Made by a program: the position numbers and the translations under genes. This document shows, one piece after another, positions 7,973 to 16,044 of a stretch of DNA of 35,012 bases. Numbering within the stretch: position 1 is the stretch's first letter; the number at the start of each line of letters is the position of its first letter. The stretch is from Phycisphaerales bacterium (GTDB lineage: Bacteria > Planctomycetota > Phycisphaerae > Phycisphaerales > SM1A02): assembly GCA_009691785.1 (NCBI GenBank), contig SIAM01000022.1, positions 1 to 35,012 of the forward strand, written 5' to 3'. The notes under the pieces were generated by a model. It did no database searches, had not been told where the DNA came from, and was given only the letters and a program-made list of their open reading frames with translations.

Positions 7973-9153
7973 AAAGTCGTTGCGTTCATGGTGGTCAACA
8001 CCCAGACCCCGTGACCGGCGCGGTCATGCCAGCCATTGCCACCAGCAGCACATTTATTCAAGAGAGTCCGGGCGTGCACAAGGGGTTTGAATATTCGCGC
8101 AGCCACAACGCCACGCGCTTTGCCTTTGAGCGCGCGATTGCCAATTTGGAATCAAGCGGACTGTCCGAAGAGCAAGAGCGAACATGCGGCGGCTTTGCCT
8201 TCGCCAGTGGTCTTGCGGCAATCAGCACTTGCTTGGAAATGTTGGACACAGGCGACACGCTTGTCAGCATGGACGATGTGTACGGCGGAACCTATCGGCT
8301 GCTTTCAAAGGTTCGTCAACGCAGCGCCGGACTTGCGCCCGTGTATGTTGACCTGACCAACCCCGCGTTGTTTGAGGCGGCGATACAAAAGAAAAAACCC
8401 GGCATGGTGTGGGTGGAAACTCCCACCAACCCCACGCTGAAAGTTGTCGACCTTGCCTCCATCGCCGCCATCGCCAAGAAGCACGGAATTATCAGCGTGT
8501 GCGACAACACATTCGCCACGCCCATGTTGCAACGGCCACTTGAAATGGGTTTCGACATTGTCATGCACTCGGTCACCAAATACTTGGGCGGCCACAGCGA
8601 TGTTGTCGGTGGAGCGCTGGTGACAAATCGCGCTGATCTTGCGGAAAAACTGCGGTTTTTGCAGAACGCCATTGGCAGCGTCATGGGTCCCTTTGACGCC
8701 TACTTGGCGCTGCGTGGCGTGAAGACGTTGGCGGTTCGCATGCAGCGGCATTGCGAAAGCGCCATGCATATCGCGCAGTGGCTACAGAAGCACCCCAAGG
8801 TTGAACGCGTGGTGTATCCAGGTCTTGCATCACACGCGCAACACGCCATTGCCAAAAAGCAAATGCAACTTGTGGGCAAGCCAGCATTTGGTGGAATGAT
8901 CACCATCTTTATTCGCGGAGGCTTGGCGGAAAGTCGCCGCTTCTTGGAACACGTGCACATGTTCGCGCTGGCGGAAAGTTTGGGCGGCGTGGAAAGTTTG
9001 ATCGAGCACCCCGCCATCATGACCCACGCCAGTGTTCCCTCCGAAAGCCGCAAGGCGCTTGGTATTTCTGACAACTTAGTGCGCCTCAGCGTTGGCATTG
9101 AACATCAGCAAGACTTGATCAATGATCTTGAGAAGGCCCTTGCGCATGTGTGA
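7948..9153 (+). CDS. Cystathionine gamma-lyase / gamma-synthase family PLP enzyme
   Basis: A 401-residue member of the Cys/Met metabolism PLP family (fold type I). The PLP lysine is K211 in HSVTKYLGGHSDVVGG; other family signatures are VWVETPTNPTLKVVD and YSRSHNATRFAFERAIANLE. The C-terminal part has ESLGGVESLIEHPAIMTHA, common to gamma-lyases and gamma-synthases. Sequence by eye does not separate the two activities, but the upstream cystathionine beta-synthase favours gamma-lyase, giving cysteine, 2-oxobutyrate and ammonia. The start overlaps the MarC gene by 25 bases. It is the last gene before a 117-base gap. Confidence 0.88.
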   Translation: MAHEHLNLESRCVHGGQHPDPVTGAVMPAIATSSTFIQESPGVHKGFEYSRSHNATRFAFERAIANLESSGLSEEQERTCGGFAFASGLAAISTCLEMLDTGDTLVSMDDVYGGTYRLLSKVRQRSAGLAPVYVDLTNPALFEAAIQKKKPGMVWVETPTNPTLKVVDLASIAAIAKKHGIISVCDNTFATPMLQRPLEMGFDIVMHSVTKYLGGHSDVVGGALVTNRADLAEKLRFLQNAIGSVMGPFDAYLALRGVKTLAVRMQRHCESAMHIAQWLQKHPKVERVVYPGLASHAQHAIAKKQMQLVGKPAFGGMITIFIRGGLAESRRFLEHVHMFALAESLGGVESLIEHPAIMTHASVPSESRKALGISDNLVRLSVGIEHQQDLINDLEKALAHV

Positions 9154-9270
9154 CTTTTCATTCGCTGAGCCAGCCTCACTTGCGTCACACAAAATCGTGC
9201 GCCACATATTTAAACTTTTAAATTATATTTCCAACTTGCCCCATTCAACACAACTTCAAGGAGCCATTTC

Positions 9271-9993
9271 GTGAGCCAGAACTATCAACGCGTTGTATTG
9301 AAACTAAGCGGCGAAAGCTTTGCGCAAGAGGGCCAGCTTGGCATTGCGCCTGAACAATTGGCGCACATTGCCGCTGAAATTGCCGCTGCGTATCACGCGG
9401 TGAATGGCTTGAAATTGGCCATTGTTGTGGGCGGCGGAAATATTGTGCGCGGCGCCAAGTTGGCCGAGAAGGGCCGCATTGCGCAGGCCACCGCCGACTA
9501 CATGGGCATGATGGGAACCATTATCAACGGCCTTGCGTTGCGCGAGGCGCTGGAAGGAACCGGCGTGGCCAGTCGCCTGATGACCGCGCTTGAAGTGAAG
9601 TCCGTAGCGGAACCATTCATCCGCGCGCGCGCCTTGCGCCACATGGAAAAAGGCCGCGTGATTATCTTGGCGGCGGGCACCGGCAATCCATTCTTCACCA
9701 CGGACACATGCGCCAGTTTGCGCGGCGTTGAATTGCAGGCGCAAATGTTGTTGAAGGCCACCAAAGTGGACGGCGTGTACACCGCGGATCCAAAGAAGGA
9801 TCCCACCGCCACCAAATTGAACGAGATTAAATTCTCCGAGGCCATTGCCAAGCGCTTGGCCGTGATGGATTTGACCGCGCTCACCATGTGCATGGAGCAT
9901 TCGCTGCCAGTTCGCGTGTTCAACTTCCACCAAAGTGGAAATGTCAAGCGCGCCATGTGCGGCGAGGCCATCGGCACGCTGGTTTCGAATTAA
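9271..9993 (+). CDS. pyrH: UMP kinase
   Basis: Phosphorylates UMP to UDP with ATP in pyrimidine nucleotide synthesis; cytoplasmic hexamer in bacteria (family knowledge). The 240-residue product begins at GTG, set by a good AAGGAG Shine-Dalgarno about seven bases upstream. Visible motifs are VVLKLSGESF at the start, VVGGGNIVRGA, DYMGMMGTIINGLALREALE, ILAAGTGNPFFTTDTCA and KVDGVYTADPKKDPTA, all classic for bacterial UMP kinase of the amino-acid-kinase fold. It is upstream of frr, as in many bacteria, but rpsB and tsf do not precede it. An AT-rich block at about 9209-9232 in the preceding gap is where its promoter would lie. Confidence 0.96.
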   Translation: MSQNYQRVVLKLSGESFAQEGQLGIAPEQLAHIAAEIAAAYHAVNGLKLAIVVGGGNIVRGAKLAEKGRIAQATADYMGMMGTIINGLALREALEGTGVASRLMTALEVKSVAEPFIRARALRHMEKGRVIILAAGTGNPFFTTDTCASLRGVELQAQMLLKATKVDGVYTADPKKDPTATKLNEIKFSEAIAKRLAVMDLTALTMCMEHSLPVRVFNFHQSGNVKRAMCGEAIGTLVSN

Positions 9994-10146
9994 GTTGCGC
10001 ATGCGCGCTTCATTCACGGCGAATATTTCTTGCCAGCCAAGCCGGCGCGCAAGCGTCTTGCTACAAACACCGCGCGGATCCATGAATCAACGGCTACGCC
10101 CATCATTTTCCCTGCTATTCTCGCACACTCTTGAAGGAGAAATAAC

Positions 10147-10713
10147 ATGGACCTAGACACTATTTTGCTTGAATGTGAAGATCAGATGGAAAAGAGCGTG
10201 GAGCACCTGAGCAAGGAGCTGCGCGGCATGCGCACTGGCCGGGCCACCACCGCCATGTTGGAGTACATCAAGGTTGACTACTATGGTTCCATGACAGACC
10301 TGCGCGAACTTGCCGCCATTAGCGTGCCAGAGCCCACGCAACTTTTGGTGAAGCCGTTTGATCCCGGCGCCAAAACGGAAATTGTAAAAGCCATTGAGAA
10401 GTCCGGTCTGGGTTTGAATCCGCAAACCGAAGGCACGCAAATTCGCATCATTGTTCCGTCGCCAAGTTCCGACAGGCGCAAGCAACTTGCCACGCATGCC
10501 AAGAAACTTTCCGAGGACACCAAGGTCGCCATTCGCAATAGCCGCCGCGACGCCAACAAGCGCATTGACACATTGCTTGCGGACAAAAAATCTGGCTTGA
10601 CCGAGGACGCCGCCGAGCGCGCCCAAAAAGATGTTGACGAAGCCACCAAAAAACAGACGACGCGCGTGGAAGAAGTTGTGACTAAGAAAGTCACCGAGAT
10701 TGAGGAGGCGTAA
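10147..10713 (+). CDS. frr: Ribosome recycling factor
   Basis: Splits post-termination ribosomes together with EF-G. The 188-residue length matches the family. Seen: the N-terminal helix with LSKELRGMRTGRATTAMLEY, the domain with LRELAAISVPEPTQLLVKPF, IRIIVPSPSSDRRKQLA and a C-terminal coiled helix. A strong GAAGGAGA Shine-Dalgarno sits just upstream of the ATG. It follows pyrH after about 150 bases and is three bases ahead of nrdR. Confidence 0.97.
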   Translation: MDLDTILLECEDQMEKSVEHLSKELRGMRTGRATTAMLEYIKVDYYGSMTDLRELAAISVPEPTQLLVKPFDPGAKTEIVKAIEKSGLGLNPQTEGTQIRIIVPSPSSDRRKQLATHAKKLSEDTKVAIRNSRRDANKRIDTLLADKKSGLTEDAAERAQKDVDEATKKQTTRVEEVVTKKVTEIEEA

Positions 10714-10716
10714 TTC

Positions 10717-11223
10717 GTGCGCTGTCCCTTTTGCACCGCTGACAATGACAAGGTGATTGACAGTCGCCCGGGCGAGGACGGCGACACCATTCGACGACGA
10801 CGCGAGTGCATTGCCTGCGAAAAACGCTTCACAACCTACGAGCGATTTGAGCGAACTGCCCGCTTAATGGTGGTAAAACGCGATGGAACGCGCGTTGCGT
10901 ACTTGGCGGAAAGTCTGTCGCGCGGATTGCACGCGGCGTGTGGCAAGCGCCCCATTCCCCAAGAGGACAAGGAGCGTTTGTGCCGCGAAGTGGAGGAGGA
11001 AATTCACCGCGACTTTGACCGCGAAGTGCCCAGCACCGAAATTGGGCAGCGCCTAGCCAACAAACTTCGCGCGGTTGATCCCATTGCCTACATCCGATTT
11101 GTCAGCGAGCACCATGGGTTCAGTTCCATAGCGGAGTTCGCCGCGGAAATGGCGACAATGCAATCGCGTCCACGACCTGTCGCCAACGAGCGCGATTTAT
11201 TTCCAGACACTAAAACAAAATAA
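10717..11223 (+). CDS. nrdR: Transcriptional repressor NrdR
   Basis: Zinc-ribbon plus ATP-cone repressor of ribonucleotide reductase genes that senses dNTP levels (family knowledge). The 168-residue product starts at GTG, three bases after frr. The zinc ribbon has CPFC near the N-terminus and CIAC further on, followed by the DNA-binding RRRRECIACEKRFTTYERFE. The ATP-cone begins at MVVKRDGTRVAYLAESLSRG. The last about 20 residues are a variable tail. The spacing suggests co-expression with frr and thrS. Confidence 0.96.
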   Translation: MRCPFCTADNDKVIDSRPGEDGDTIRRRRECIACEKRFTTYERFERTARLMVVKRDGTRVAYLAESLSRGLHAACGKRPIPQEDKERLCREVEEEIHRDFDREVPSTEIGQRLANKLRAVDPIAYIRFVSEHHGFSSIAEFAAEMATMQSRPRPVANERDLFPDTKTK

Positions 11224-11235
11224 ATCCACAACACC

Positions 11236-13329
11236 ATGCCAGTCATCACGCTTCCAGACGGAACTAAAAAAACTTATGACGCACCCGTAACCGCCGCGCA
11301 AGTTGCCGCCGACATTGGTGCGGGTCTTGCCAAGGCCGCGCTTGGCGCCAAGATTGACGGCGTGTTGTGCGACCTTTCCACAAAAATTTCGCGCGACGCG
11401 CAGCTGGCCATTGTCACTCCCAAAAAACGCGATGGCACCATTGACCCAGACGCTCTGTTCTTGGTGCGCCATTCCGCGGCGCACATTATGGCCGAGGCCA
11501 TCAGCAATTTATTTTCAGGCGTGCAACTGGTCTACGGCCCGCCCGTGGAGCAAGGCTTTTATTACGACATGGCTTTCCCCGCCGGGCAAATTCCAAGCGC
11601 CGACGATTTCGCCAAAATTGAGCAAGAAATGGCTCGAATTGTGGCGCAGGACCGCCCCTTCACGCGCTATGAATTGAGCGCCACCGATGGCATGGCCAAG
11701 GCCAACAGCGAGGGCAGCAAATATAAAATTGACAACGCGCAGCGCGCTTGCGACGCGGCAAAAATGTCCGGCGCCAACGCCACGCTTAGTTGGTACGCCA
11801 CGGGTGAGCCTGGGAAAAATTGGGAGGACCTGTGCCGCGGTCCACACGTTCCCACCACCGCGCGAGTTGCCGCGTACAAAGTGACCACGCTTGCCAGCAG
11901 CTATTGGCACGGCGACGAAAAAAGCGATCGACTGACGCGCGTGTATGGAACGGCCTTCGCATCCAAGGCTGAACTTGACGCGCACATGAAGCAACTTGAG
12001 GAAGCCAAGTTGCGCGACCACCGCGTAATTGGAAAGCAGCTGCAACTTTTTCACATCGATGAAATGGTTGGTCAAGGTCTTGTGTTGTGGAAACCAAATG
12101 GCGCCGTCATTCGACAAGAGTTGCAAACTTTCATTGGCGAGGCGCTGCGTCAACAGGGTTACCACCAAGTGTTCACGCCGCACATTGGCAAGTTGGATCT
12201 GTATCGCACCAGCGGCCACTTCCCCTACTACCGCGAGAGTCAGTACCCGCCAATCATTGACCACGAAAGCATGAGCGCGCTGGCCAAAGAAGGTTGCACA
12301 TGCGCGGACCTTTCAAATCGATTGGAAACAGGCGAGATTGAGGGCTATTTGCTGAGGCCCATGAATTGCCCGCACCACATCCGCATCTTCGCTAGCGAGC
12401 CGCGCTCTTGGCGCGATTTGCCCGTGCGTTTGGCTGAATTTGGAACGGTCTATCGATGGGAACAGTCGGGCGAAATTGGCGGCTTGACGCGCGTTCGTGG
12501 CTTCACGCAAGACGACGCGCATTTATTCTGCCGCGAGGATCAAGTGGCGCATGAACTGCAAGGCTGCTTGAAACTTGTCAAACTAATTTTTGCAACGCTG
12601 AGAATGAGCGACTACCGCGTGCGCGTTGGCTTACGCGGTCCGGACTCCGCCAAGTATGTTGGTCTTGCGGAAAATTGGGACAAGGCCGAGCAAGCGTGCC
12701 GCGACGCGGCGCAATCACTTGGCGTTCCTTTCAGCGAGGAGCAAGGCGAGGCCGCGTTCTACGGACCCAAGATTGACTTTGTGGTGCGCGATGTCATTGG
12801 TCGCTCTTGGCAACTTGGCACCGTGCAAGTGGATTACAACTTGCCCATTCGATTTGATCTTTCATATCAAGGTGCCGACAACAAGTCGCACCGACCAGTG
12901 ATGATTCACCGCGCGCCATTTGGAAGTTTGGAGCGATTCACGGGCGTGTTGATTGAGCACTTCGCGGGCGCGTTTCCACTGTGGCTGAGTCCTGAGCAAG
13001 TGCGCGTGCTACCGATAAGTGAAAAGAGCGACGCCTACGCGCAGGAATTGCACGCCGCCCTGCACCAAGCTGGCTTGCGCACCACGCTTGACACAAGTTC
13101 AGAGCGTGTTCAAAACCGCATCCGCATTGCCGCCGAACAAAAGATTCCGGTCACGGCCATTGTTGGTCCGCGCGACGCCGAGCGCCGCGTGGTCAGCATT
13201 CGCTTGCATGGTAAGGCTGAAAATGCGGGCGAAATGCCCTTTGATGACTTTGTCTCGGCGTTGGTGGCGGACTACCGAAACCGCGCCAGTGAAACCCTTG
13301 CGGGCAAGATTACGCCAGCCACCAAGTGA
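11236..13329 (+). CDS. thrS: Threonine--tRNA ligase
   Basis: Class II aminoacyl-tRNA synthetase, 697 residues, slightly longer than the usual 640 or so. In order: an N-terminal TGS domain (residues 1-65), the editing domain with HSAAHIMAEA and DLCRGPHVPTT that hydrolyses Ser-tRNA(Thr), the catalytic core with LRPMNCPHHIRIF (zinc-binding Cys), VYRWEQSGEIGGLTRVRGFT (motif 2) and RAPFGSLERF (motif 3), and the anticodon-binding domain with PISEKSDAYAQEL. It lies 12 bases after nrdR and upstream of infC, a widespread thrS-infC pairing. Confidence 0.97.
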   Translation: MPVITLPDGTKKTYDAPVTAAQVAADIGAGLAKAALGAKIDGVLCDLSTKISRDAQLAIVTPKKRDGTIDPDALFLVRHSAAHIMAEAISNLFSGVQLVYGPPVEQGFYYDMAFPAGQIPSADDFAKIEQEMARIVAQDRPFTRYELSATDGMAKANSEGSKYKIDNAQRACDAAKMSGANATLSWYATGEPGKNWEDLCRGPHVPTTARVAAYKVTTLASSYWHGDEKSDRLTRVYGTAFASKAELDAHMKQLEEAKLRDHRVIGKQLQLFHIDEMVGQGLVLWKPNGAVIRQELQTFIGEALRQQGYHQVFTPHIGKLDLYRTSGHFPYYRESQYPPIIDHESMSALAKEGCTCADLSNRLETGEIEGYLLRPMNCPHHIRIFASEPRSWRDLPVRLAEFGTVYRWEQSGEIGGLTRVRGFTQDDAHLFCREDQVAHELQGCLKLVKLIFATLRMSDYRVRVGLRGPDSAKYVGLAENWDKAEQACRDAAQSLGVPFSEEQGEAAFYGPKIDFVVRDVIGRSWQLGTVQVDYNLPIRFDLSYQGADNKSHRPVMIHRAPFGSLERFTGVLIEHFAGAFPLWLSPEQVRVLPISEKSDAYAQELHAALHQAGLRTTLDTSSERVQNRIRIAAEQKIPVTAIVGPRDAERRVVSIRLHGKAENAGEMPFDDFVSALVADYRNRASETLAGKITPATK

Positions 13330-13420
13330 CATTTGTCGCAAGAATGCAAAATCCCCGCAAAAAAGACTTGCAAATCCGCTTGCATCGTTCATGCTTGGGC
13401 GGGTACTTTGTACTGTGTAG

Positions 13421-13439
13421 GTGGTGAACGTTTCACCAC
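13421..13439 (+). other. Hairpin in the thrS-infC leader
   Basis: Perfect 8-bp stem GTGGTGAA / TTCACCAC around a CGT loop, in the 304-base gap between thrS and infC. No T-run follows, so it is not an intrinsic terminator. It may be part of a structured leader of infC or an RNA-processing site. Function is inference. Confidence 0.4.
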
Positions 13440-13467
13440 TCAAAAGTAACTCAAGGACAACGACTGC

Positions 13468-13497
13468 ATGTTTCAGAAATTCTTTGTACCGGCATGA
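13468..13497 (+). CDS. Possible leader peptide upstream of infC
   Basis: A nine-codon reading frame, MFQKFFVPA, with an AAGGA Shine-Dalgarno-like sequence about ten bases upstream. Three of nine residues are Phe. It is followed by hairpins and then by infC. Position and composition resemble leader peptides of attenuated operons, and in enterobacteria a Phe-rich leader lies downstream in the same thrS-infC gene neighbourhood. So short a frame can easily arise by chance. Confidence 0.25.
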   Translation: MFQKFFVPA

Positions 13498-13526
13498 TGA
13501 TTGTGCCCACGTTGCCTCACGTTTCT

Positions 13527-13580
13527 CCGGTCAATCCGGTTTGCACAGCAATCGCTTTTGAAGCGTTGTCTTTTCTTATT
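13527..13580 (+). promoter_or_regulatory. Paired hairpins, possible attenuator before infC
   Basis: First a small stem CCGG-TCAAT-CCGG at 13527-13539. Then a longer stem: CAA plus CGCTT (13549-13557, with one bulged T) pairs across a TTG loop with AAGCGTTG (13561-13568), followed by the pyrimidine-rich TCTTTTCTTATT. The second element resembles a weak intrinsic terminator placed 23 bases before the infC Shine-Dalgarno. It could regulate infC by attenuation; no alternative pairing has been computed. Confidence 0.35.
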
Positions 13581-13590
13581 GTCTCCACAT

Positions 13591-13606
13591 AAAGGATTTT
13601 TCCATC
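13591..13606 (+). promoter_or_regulatory. Shine-Dalgarno and non-canonical ATC start of infC
   Basis: AAAGGA at 13591-13596 is a good Shine-Dalgarno sequence. Seven bases later an ATC at 13604-13606 is exactly in frame with infC (ten codons before the first ATG, no stop between). The first ATG at 13634 is preceded by pyrimidine-rich sequence with CCTCC and no Shine-Dalgarno. infC genes are known for AUU, AUC or AUA starts that allow IF-3 to repress its own translation. Confidence 0.65.
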
Positions 13607-14419
13607 TCAGCATTTCCTCCACGACGTCCGCATATGTCACGACCTGATTCGGGTTCCAATTTTGGTCCGCGCATCAATGATCGCATTCGTATCACGCCTG
13701 TTCGTTTGATCGACGAGACAGGAACCATGATTGGCGTGGTTGAAACAGATGAAGCGCGCCGACTTGCCATGGTGGCTGGTCTTGACCTTGTGGAGATAGC
13801 GGCCGATGTGCGGCCGCCGGTTTGCAAGATCATGGACTTTGGAAAATATAAATACGAGCAGGCCAAGAAGGACAAGCAGGGTCGCAAGACAAAAACCTAT
13901 GAAATGAAGGAAGTTCGCTTGGGCCGCAGCATGAAAGTGGATCCGCATGATGTTGAGATTCGCGTGCAACAAGCGCGGCGATTTCTGCTTGAAGGACACA
14001 AAGTTCAATTGGTGGCCAGCTACAAGGGCCGCGAAATGGCGCACAAGGAAATTGGCGCCGTGAAATTAAACGACGCCATCGCCAAGTTGGTCGATCTGGC
14101 GCGCCTAGATAGCCCGCCGCGTTTCAATGGCAAGCGACTTTCAGCAATGTTGTCGCCGGATCGCGCGCGCATTGACGCCTACAAGCGCAAGCATCCAACT
14201 CCAAAGCCCGCGCCAACTAAGGCGGAAAAAGCCGCGGCGGCAAAGCCTGCGGGCGAGACCGTTACAGATGACGGGTCGGCAACTGCAACCGCGGGTGAAA
14301 CCTCCGTGAAGAAGCCAAAGAAAGTGACCAAGCCAAAGAAAGTGACCAAGCCAAAGAAAGTTGTTGTTAACGCGGATGCGACCGTTGCAACACCCACTTC
14401 GAACGAGTCCGCTTCCTAA
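13604..14419 (+). CDS. infC: Translation initiation factor IF-3 with Lys/Pro/Ala-rich tail
   Basis: Binds the 30S subunit, prevents premature 50S joining and checks start codon and initiator tRNA. I propose the ATC at 13604 as start (271 residues); the conservative ATG at 13634 gives 261. The core shows GPRINDRIRITPVRLID, the N-domain stretch ARRLAMVAGLDLVEIA, PPVCKIMDFGKYKYEQAKK, and the C-domain motif EVRLGRSMKVDPHDVEIRVQ. The core ends near SPDRARIDAYKRKHP; beyond it is a tail of about 75 residues rich in Ala, Lys and Pro, with PKKVTK repeated. Normal IF-3 is about 180 residues. The usual downstream partners rpmI and rplT are absent. Confidence 0.93.
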   Translation: MSAFPPRRPHMSRPDSGSNFGPRINDRIRITPVRLIDETGTMIGVVETDEARRLAMVAGLDLVEIAADVRPPVCKIMDFGKYKYEQAKKDKQGRKTKTYEMKEVRLGRSMKVDPHDVEIRVQQARRFLLEGHKVQLVASYKGREMAHKEIGAVKLNDAIAKLVDLARLDSPPRFNGKRLSAMLSPDRARIDAYKRKHPTPKPAPTKAEKAAAAKPAGETVTDDGSATATAGETSVKKPKKVTKPKKVTKPKKVVVNADATVATPTSNESAS

Positions 14420-14457
14420 ACTGATCGATTCAATTTTTTAAACTTGCATTTGCAAAC

Positions 14458-14485
14458 TAGGACGTCTCAAACGTCCTAATTTTTT
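14458..14485 (+). terminator. Intrinsic terminator after infC
   Basis: Perfect 8-bp stem TAGGACGT / ACGTCCTA with a five-base loop CTCAA, followed by A and six T. It ends the thrS-infC transcription unit about 40 bases after the infC stop and separates it from the convergent porin gene. Confidence 0.85.
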
Positions 14486-14555
14486 ATTGCGCTTGAACTT
14501 TGAAATTTGGTATTGCAAACAACGCGCGCGCCGAATTTGAAAACAACTTTGCAAT

Positions 14556-15998
14556 TTAAAATTTAATTTTAGAGCGCAGACCAAACACCCACGTCGCGCC
14601 GCCCTTGGCTTGCGGATTGGATGGGTCATCGATCAGTTGCAGATCCGCGGTCAATTCCAGGCTGCCTGTAAGGCGCAGTCGATAGTAGGTTTCAATGGTT
14701 TTTTGCTGACGGTCGCCCGTTGTGGAGGAATCTGTCCAACTCAAGCCAAGACCAACGCCATCGCCGTGCCTGCCAAACGCATTTTCCAGACTGCCGCCAA
14801 AGGTGGTCTCCTGCGTGGCAGGACTGATATTGGCGTCGCTGAGTTGATATGAAATCCACACGCCCAAGTCGCGGTCAATAAATTGCTGCGCGATGAGCGC
14901 CATGGCGTTGCCGTACTGCTTGTTGTTGGTGCTCACCGTGTCGGTGCCAGCGTTGGTGTTGCATACAAAAATGGAATAGCGCCCGATGAGATCCGTGTCG
15001 GCGCCAAGCGCCGCCACAACACCCGCTTCCGCTCCAACTAAATAAAATCCATCGCCCACGGTTCCAAATCCACCGCCGGAATTCAACTCGCCCAGCGGAC
15101 TTGTCAGAAGCGTGTTCACATAGACACCATCAACAGGAATAAATTGCGCGAAGGCGCCAGGCAGATAGCTGTTCCACCCAATCGGCATAGCATCGCCGCC
15201 GTCAAAGCAACTGGCAAGAAATTGGCTGGTTTCATCGTCGGCGAAAAAGTTCACGGCGGTCGTGTCGTTGGGAAGAATTTTCCCGGCGCCAATTAGAATG
15301 CGGTCGTCGCAAAAACCTTGCTGCGCGAACAGACGCGTTAAAAATACATCCGATGAATTTTCAGCTGAATCCACAAATACAATATTGGACCCAACCGCCG
15401 CGCTTAGATCCACATTCTGCGCGCTCCAATTGTTGTTTGCGCGAAATTGCGCGGTAATGGAGCCAAGACCTACTCCCGCAATTTCCCAGGCTTTCCAATC
15501 AATTCGGTAACTGAAACGGTTGCTCACGGCGCCACGGACTTGCCCCGCGATACTGCTACTGGCTTGCTGGGCCACGGTGCAGTTGTACAGATCGGTCTTC
15601 ACGCTCAATCGTTCACGCATCCACAATTTCAAGTTGCGCAGCGGCGAGGCAATGGGTGAGAATGGATCGAATGAAATAAGTGGATCGATTCGACCCTCGT
15701 TAATTGGAACTGCCTGCGGCGCATCCATGGCAAGGTGAATGAATGACTTCTGCGCGTCAAAGAATGGTTCGACATTTGGCACCAGCCAAAATGTTCCAAA
15801 GTCCTGCGTTTCCCTCAGCGTGCCCAAACGGGTTTCGCCCACGCTTGCGGTTGAGAGCGCCTTGAGAAATCGGTTGGTGGCGTCGTCGCCCACCGCGGCG
15901 CTGACACAGAATAAGGCGGCTAGCAATGCGCCAGAGAGCGCCGTGGCGTCAAAGACAAAACATTGCGAGGAGCGAATCAACAAATTTAAATTTACCAA
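14556..15998 (-). CDS. Outer-membrane porin, OprB-like
   Basis: A 480-residue predicted beta-barrel protein. No in-frame ATG occurs near the N-terminus, so it starts at TTG; the TTG at 15998 is used here, with TTG codons at 15983 and 15980 as alternatives. A signal-peptide core ALSGALLAALFCVSA is present and cleavage near AAVG is likely. The mature part alternates short polar and aromatic strands. It ends in a strand block, YYRLRLTGSLELTADLQLID followed by GGATWVFGLRSKIKF, with a terminal Phe typical of outer-membrane barrels and similar in layout to the end of carbohydrate-selective OprB porins. Substrate is unknown. It is divergent from argR and faces the infC terminator. Confidence 0.72.
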   Translation of the reverse strand: MVNLNLLIRSSQCFVFDATALSGALLAALFCVSAAVGDDATNRFLKALSTASVGETRLGTLRETQDFGTFWLVPNVEPFFDAQKSFIHLAMDAPQAVPINEGRIDPLISFDPFSPIASPLRNLKLWMRERLSVKTDLYNCTVAQQASSSIAGQVRGAVSNRFSYRIDWKAWEIAGVGLGSITAQFRANNNWSAQNVDLSAAVGSNIVFVDSAENSSDVFLTRLFAQQGFCDDRILIGAGKILPNDTTAVNFFADDETSQFLASCFDGGDAMPIGWNSYLPGAFAQFIPVDGVYVNTLLTSPLGELNSGGGFGTVGDGFYLVGAEAGVVAALGADTDLIGRYSIFVCNTNAGTDTVSTNNKQYGNAMALIAQQFIDRDLGVWISYQLSDANISPATQETTFGGSLENAFGRHGDGVGLGLSWTDSSTTGDRQQKTIETYYRLRLTGSLELTADLQLIDDPSNPQAKGGATWVFGLRSKIKF

Positions 15999-16016
15999 AA
16001 AATTATTGTTTCGTTC

Positions 16017-16044
16017 TTGCTTTTTTATACAATCGATGCATAAT
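16017..16044 (+). promoter_or_regulatory. Putative promoter of the arginine operon
   Basis: TTGCTT (16017-16022), a 16-base spacer and CATAAT (16039-16044) fit a sigma-70 type promoter in an AT-rich gap. Transcription would begin only a few bases before the argR ATG, so the mRNA would be nearly leaderless. That agrees with the lack of a Shine-Dalgarno there (the sequence is TACCTCCT). Confidence 0.35.

Noticed and set aside
9997-10006. Ten-base palindrome GCGCATGCGC after pyrH
   Set aside because: GC-alternating words are very common throughout this DNA, and there is no T-run or partner site, so it is probably compositional.
9304-10083. Minus-strand open frame opposite pyrH (259 codons)
   Set aside because: pyrH is certain on the plus strand; the antisense product has the His/Arg/Ala-rich composition typical of shadow frames here.
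11515-12264. Minus-strand open frame opposite thrS (249 codons)
   Set aside because: Lies wholly inside well-conserved thrS and shows no family features.
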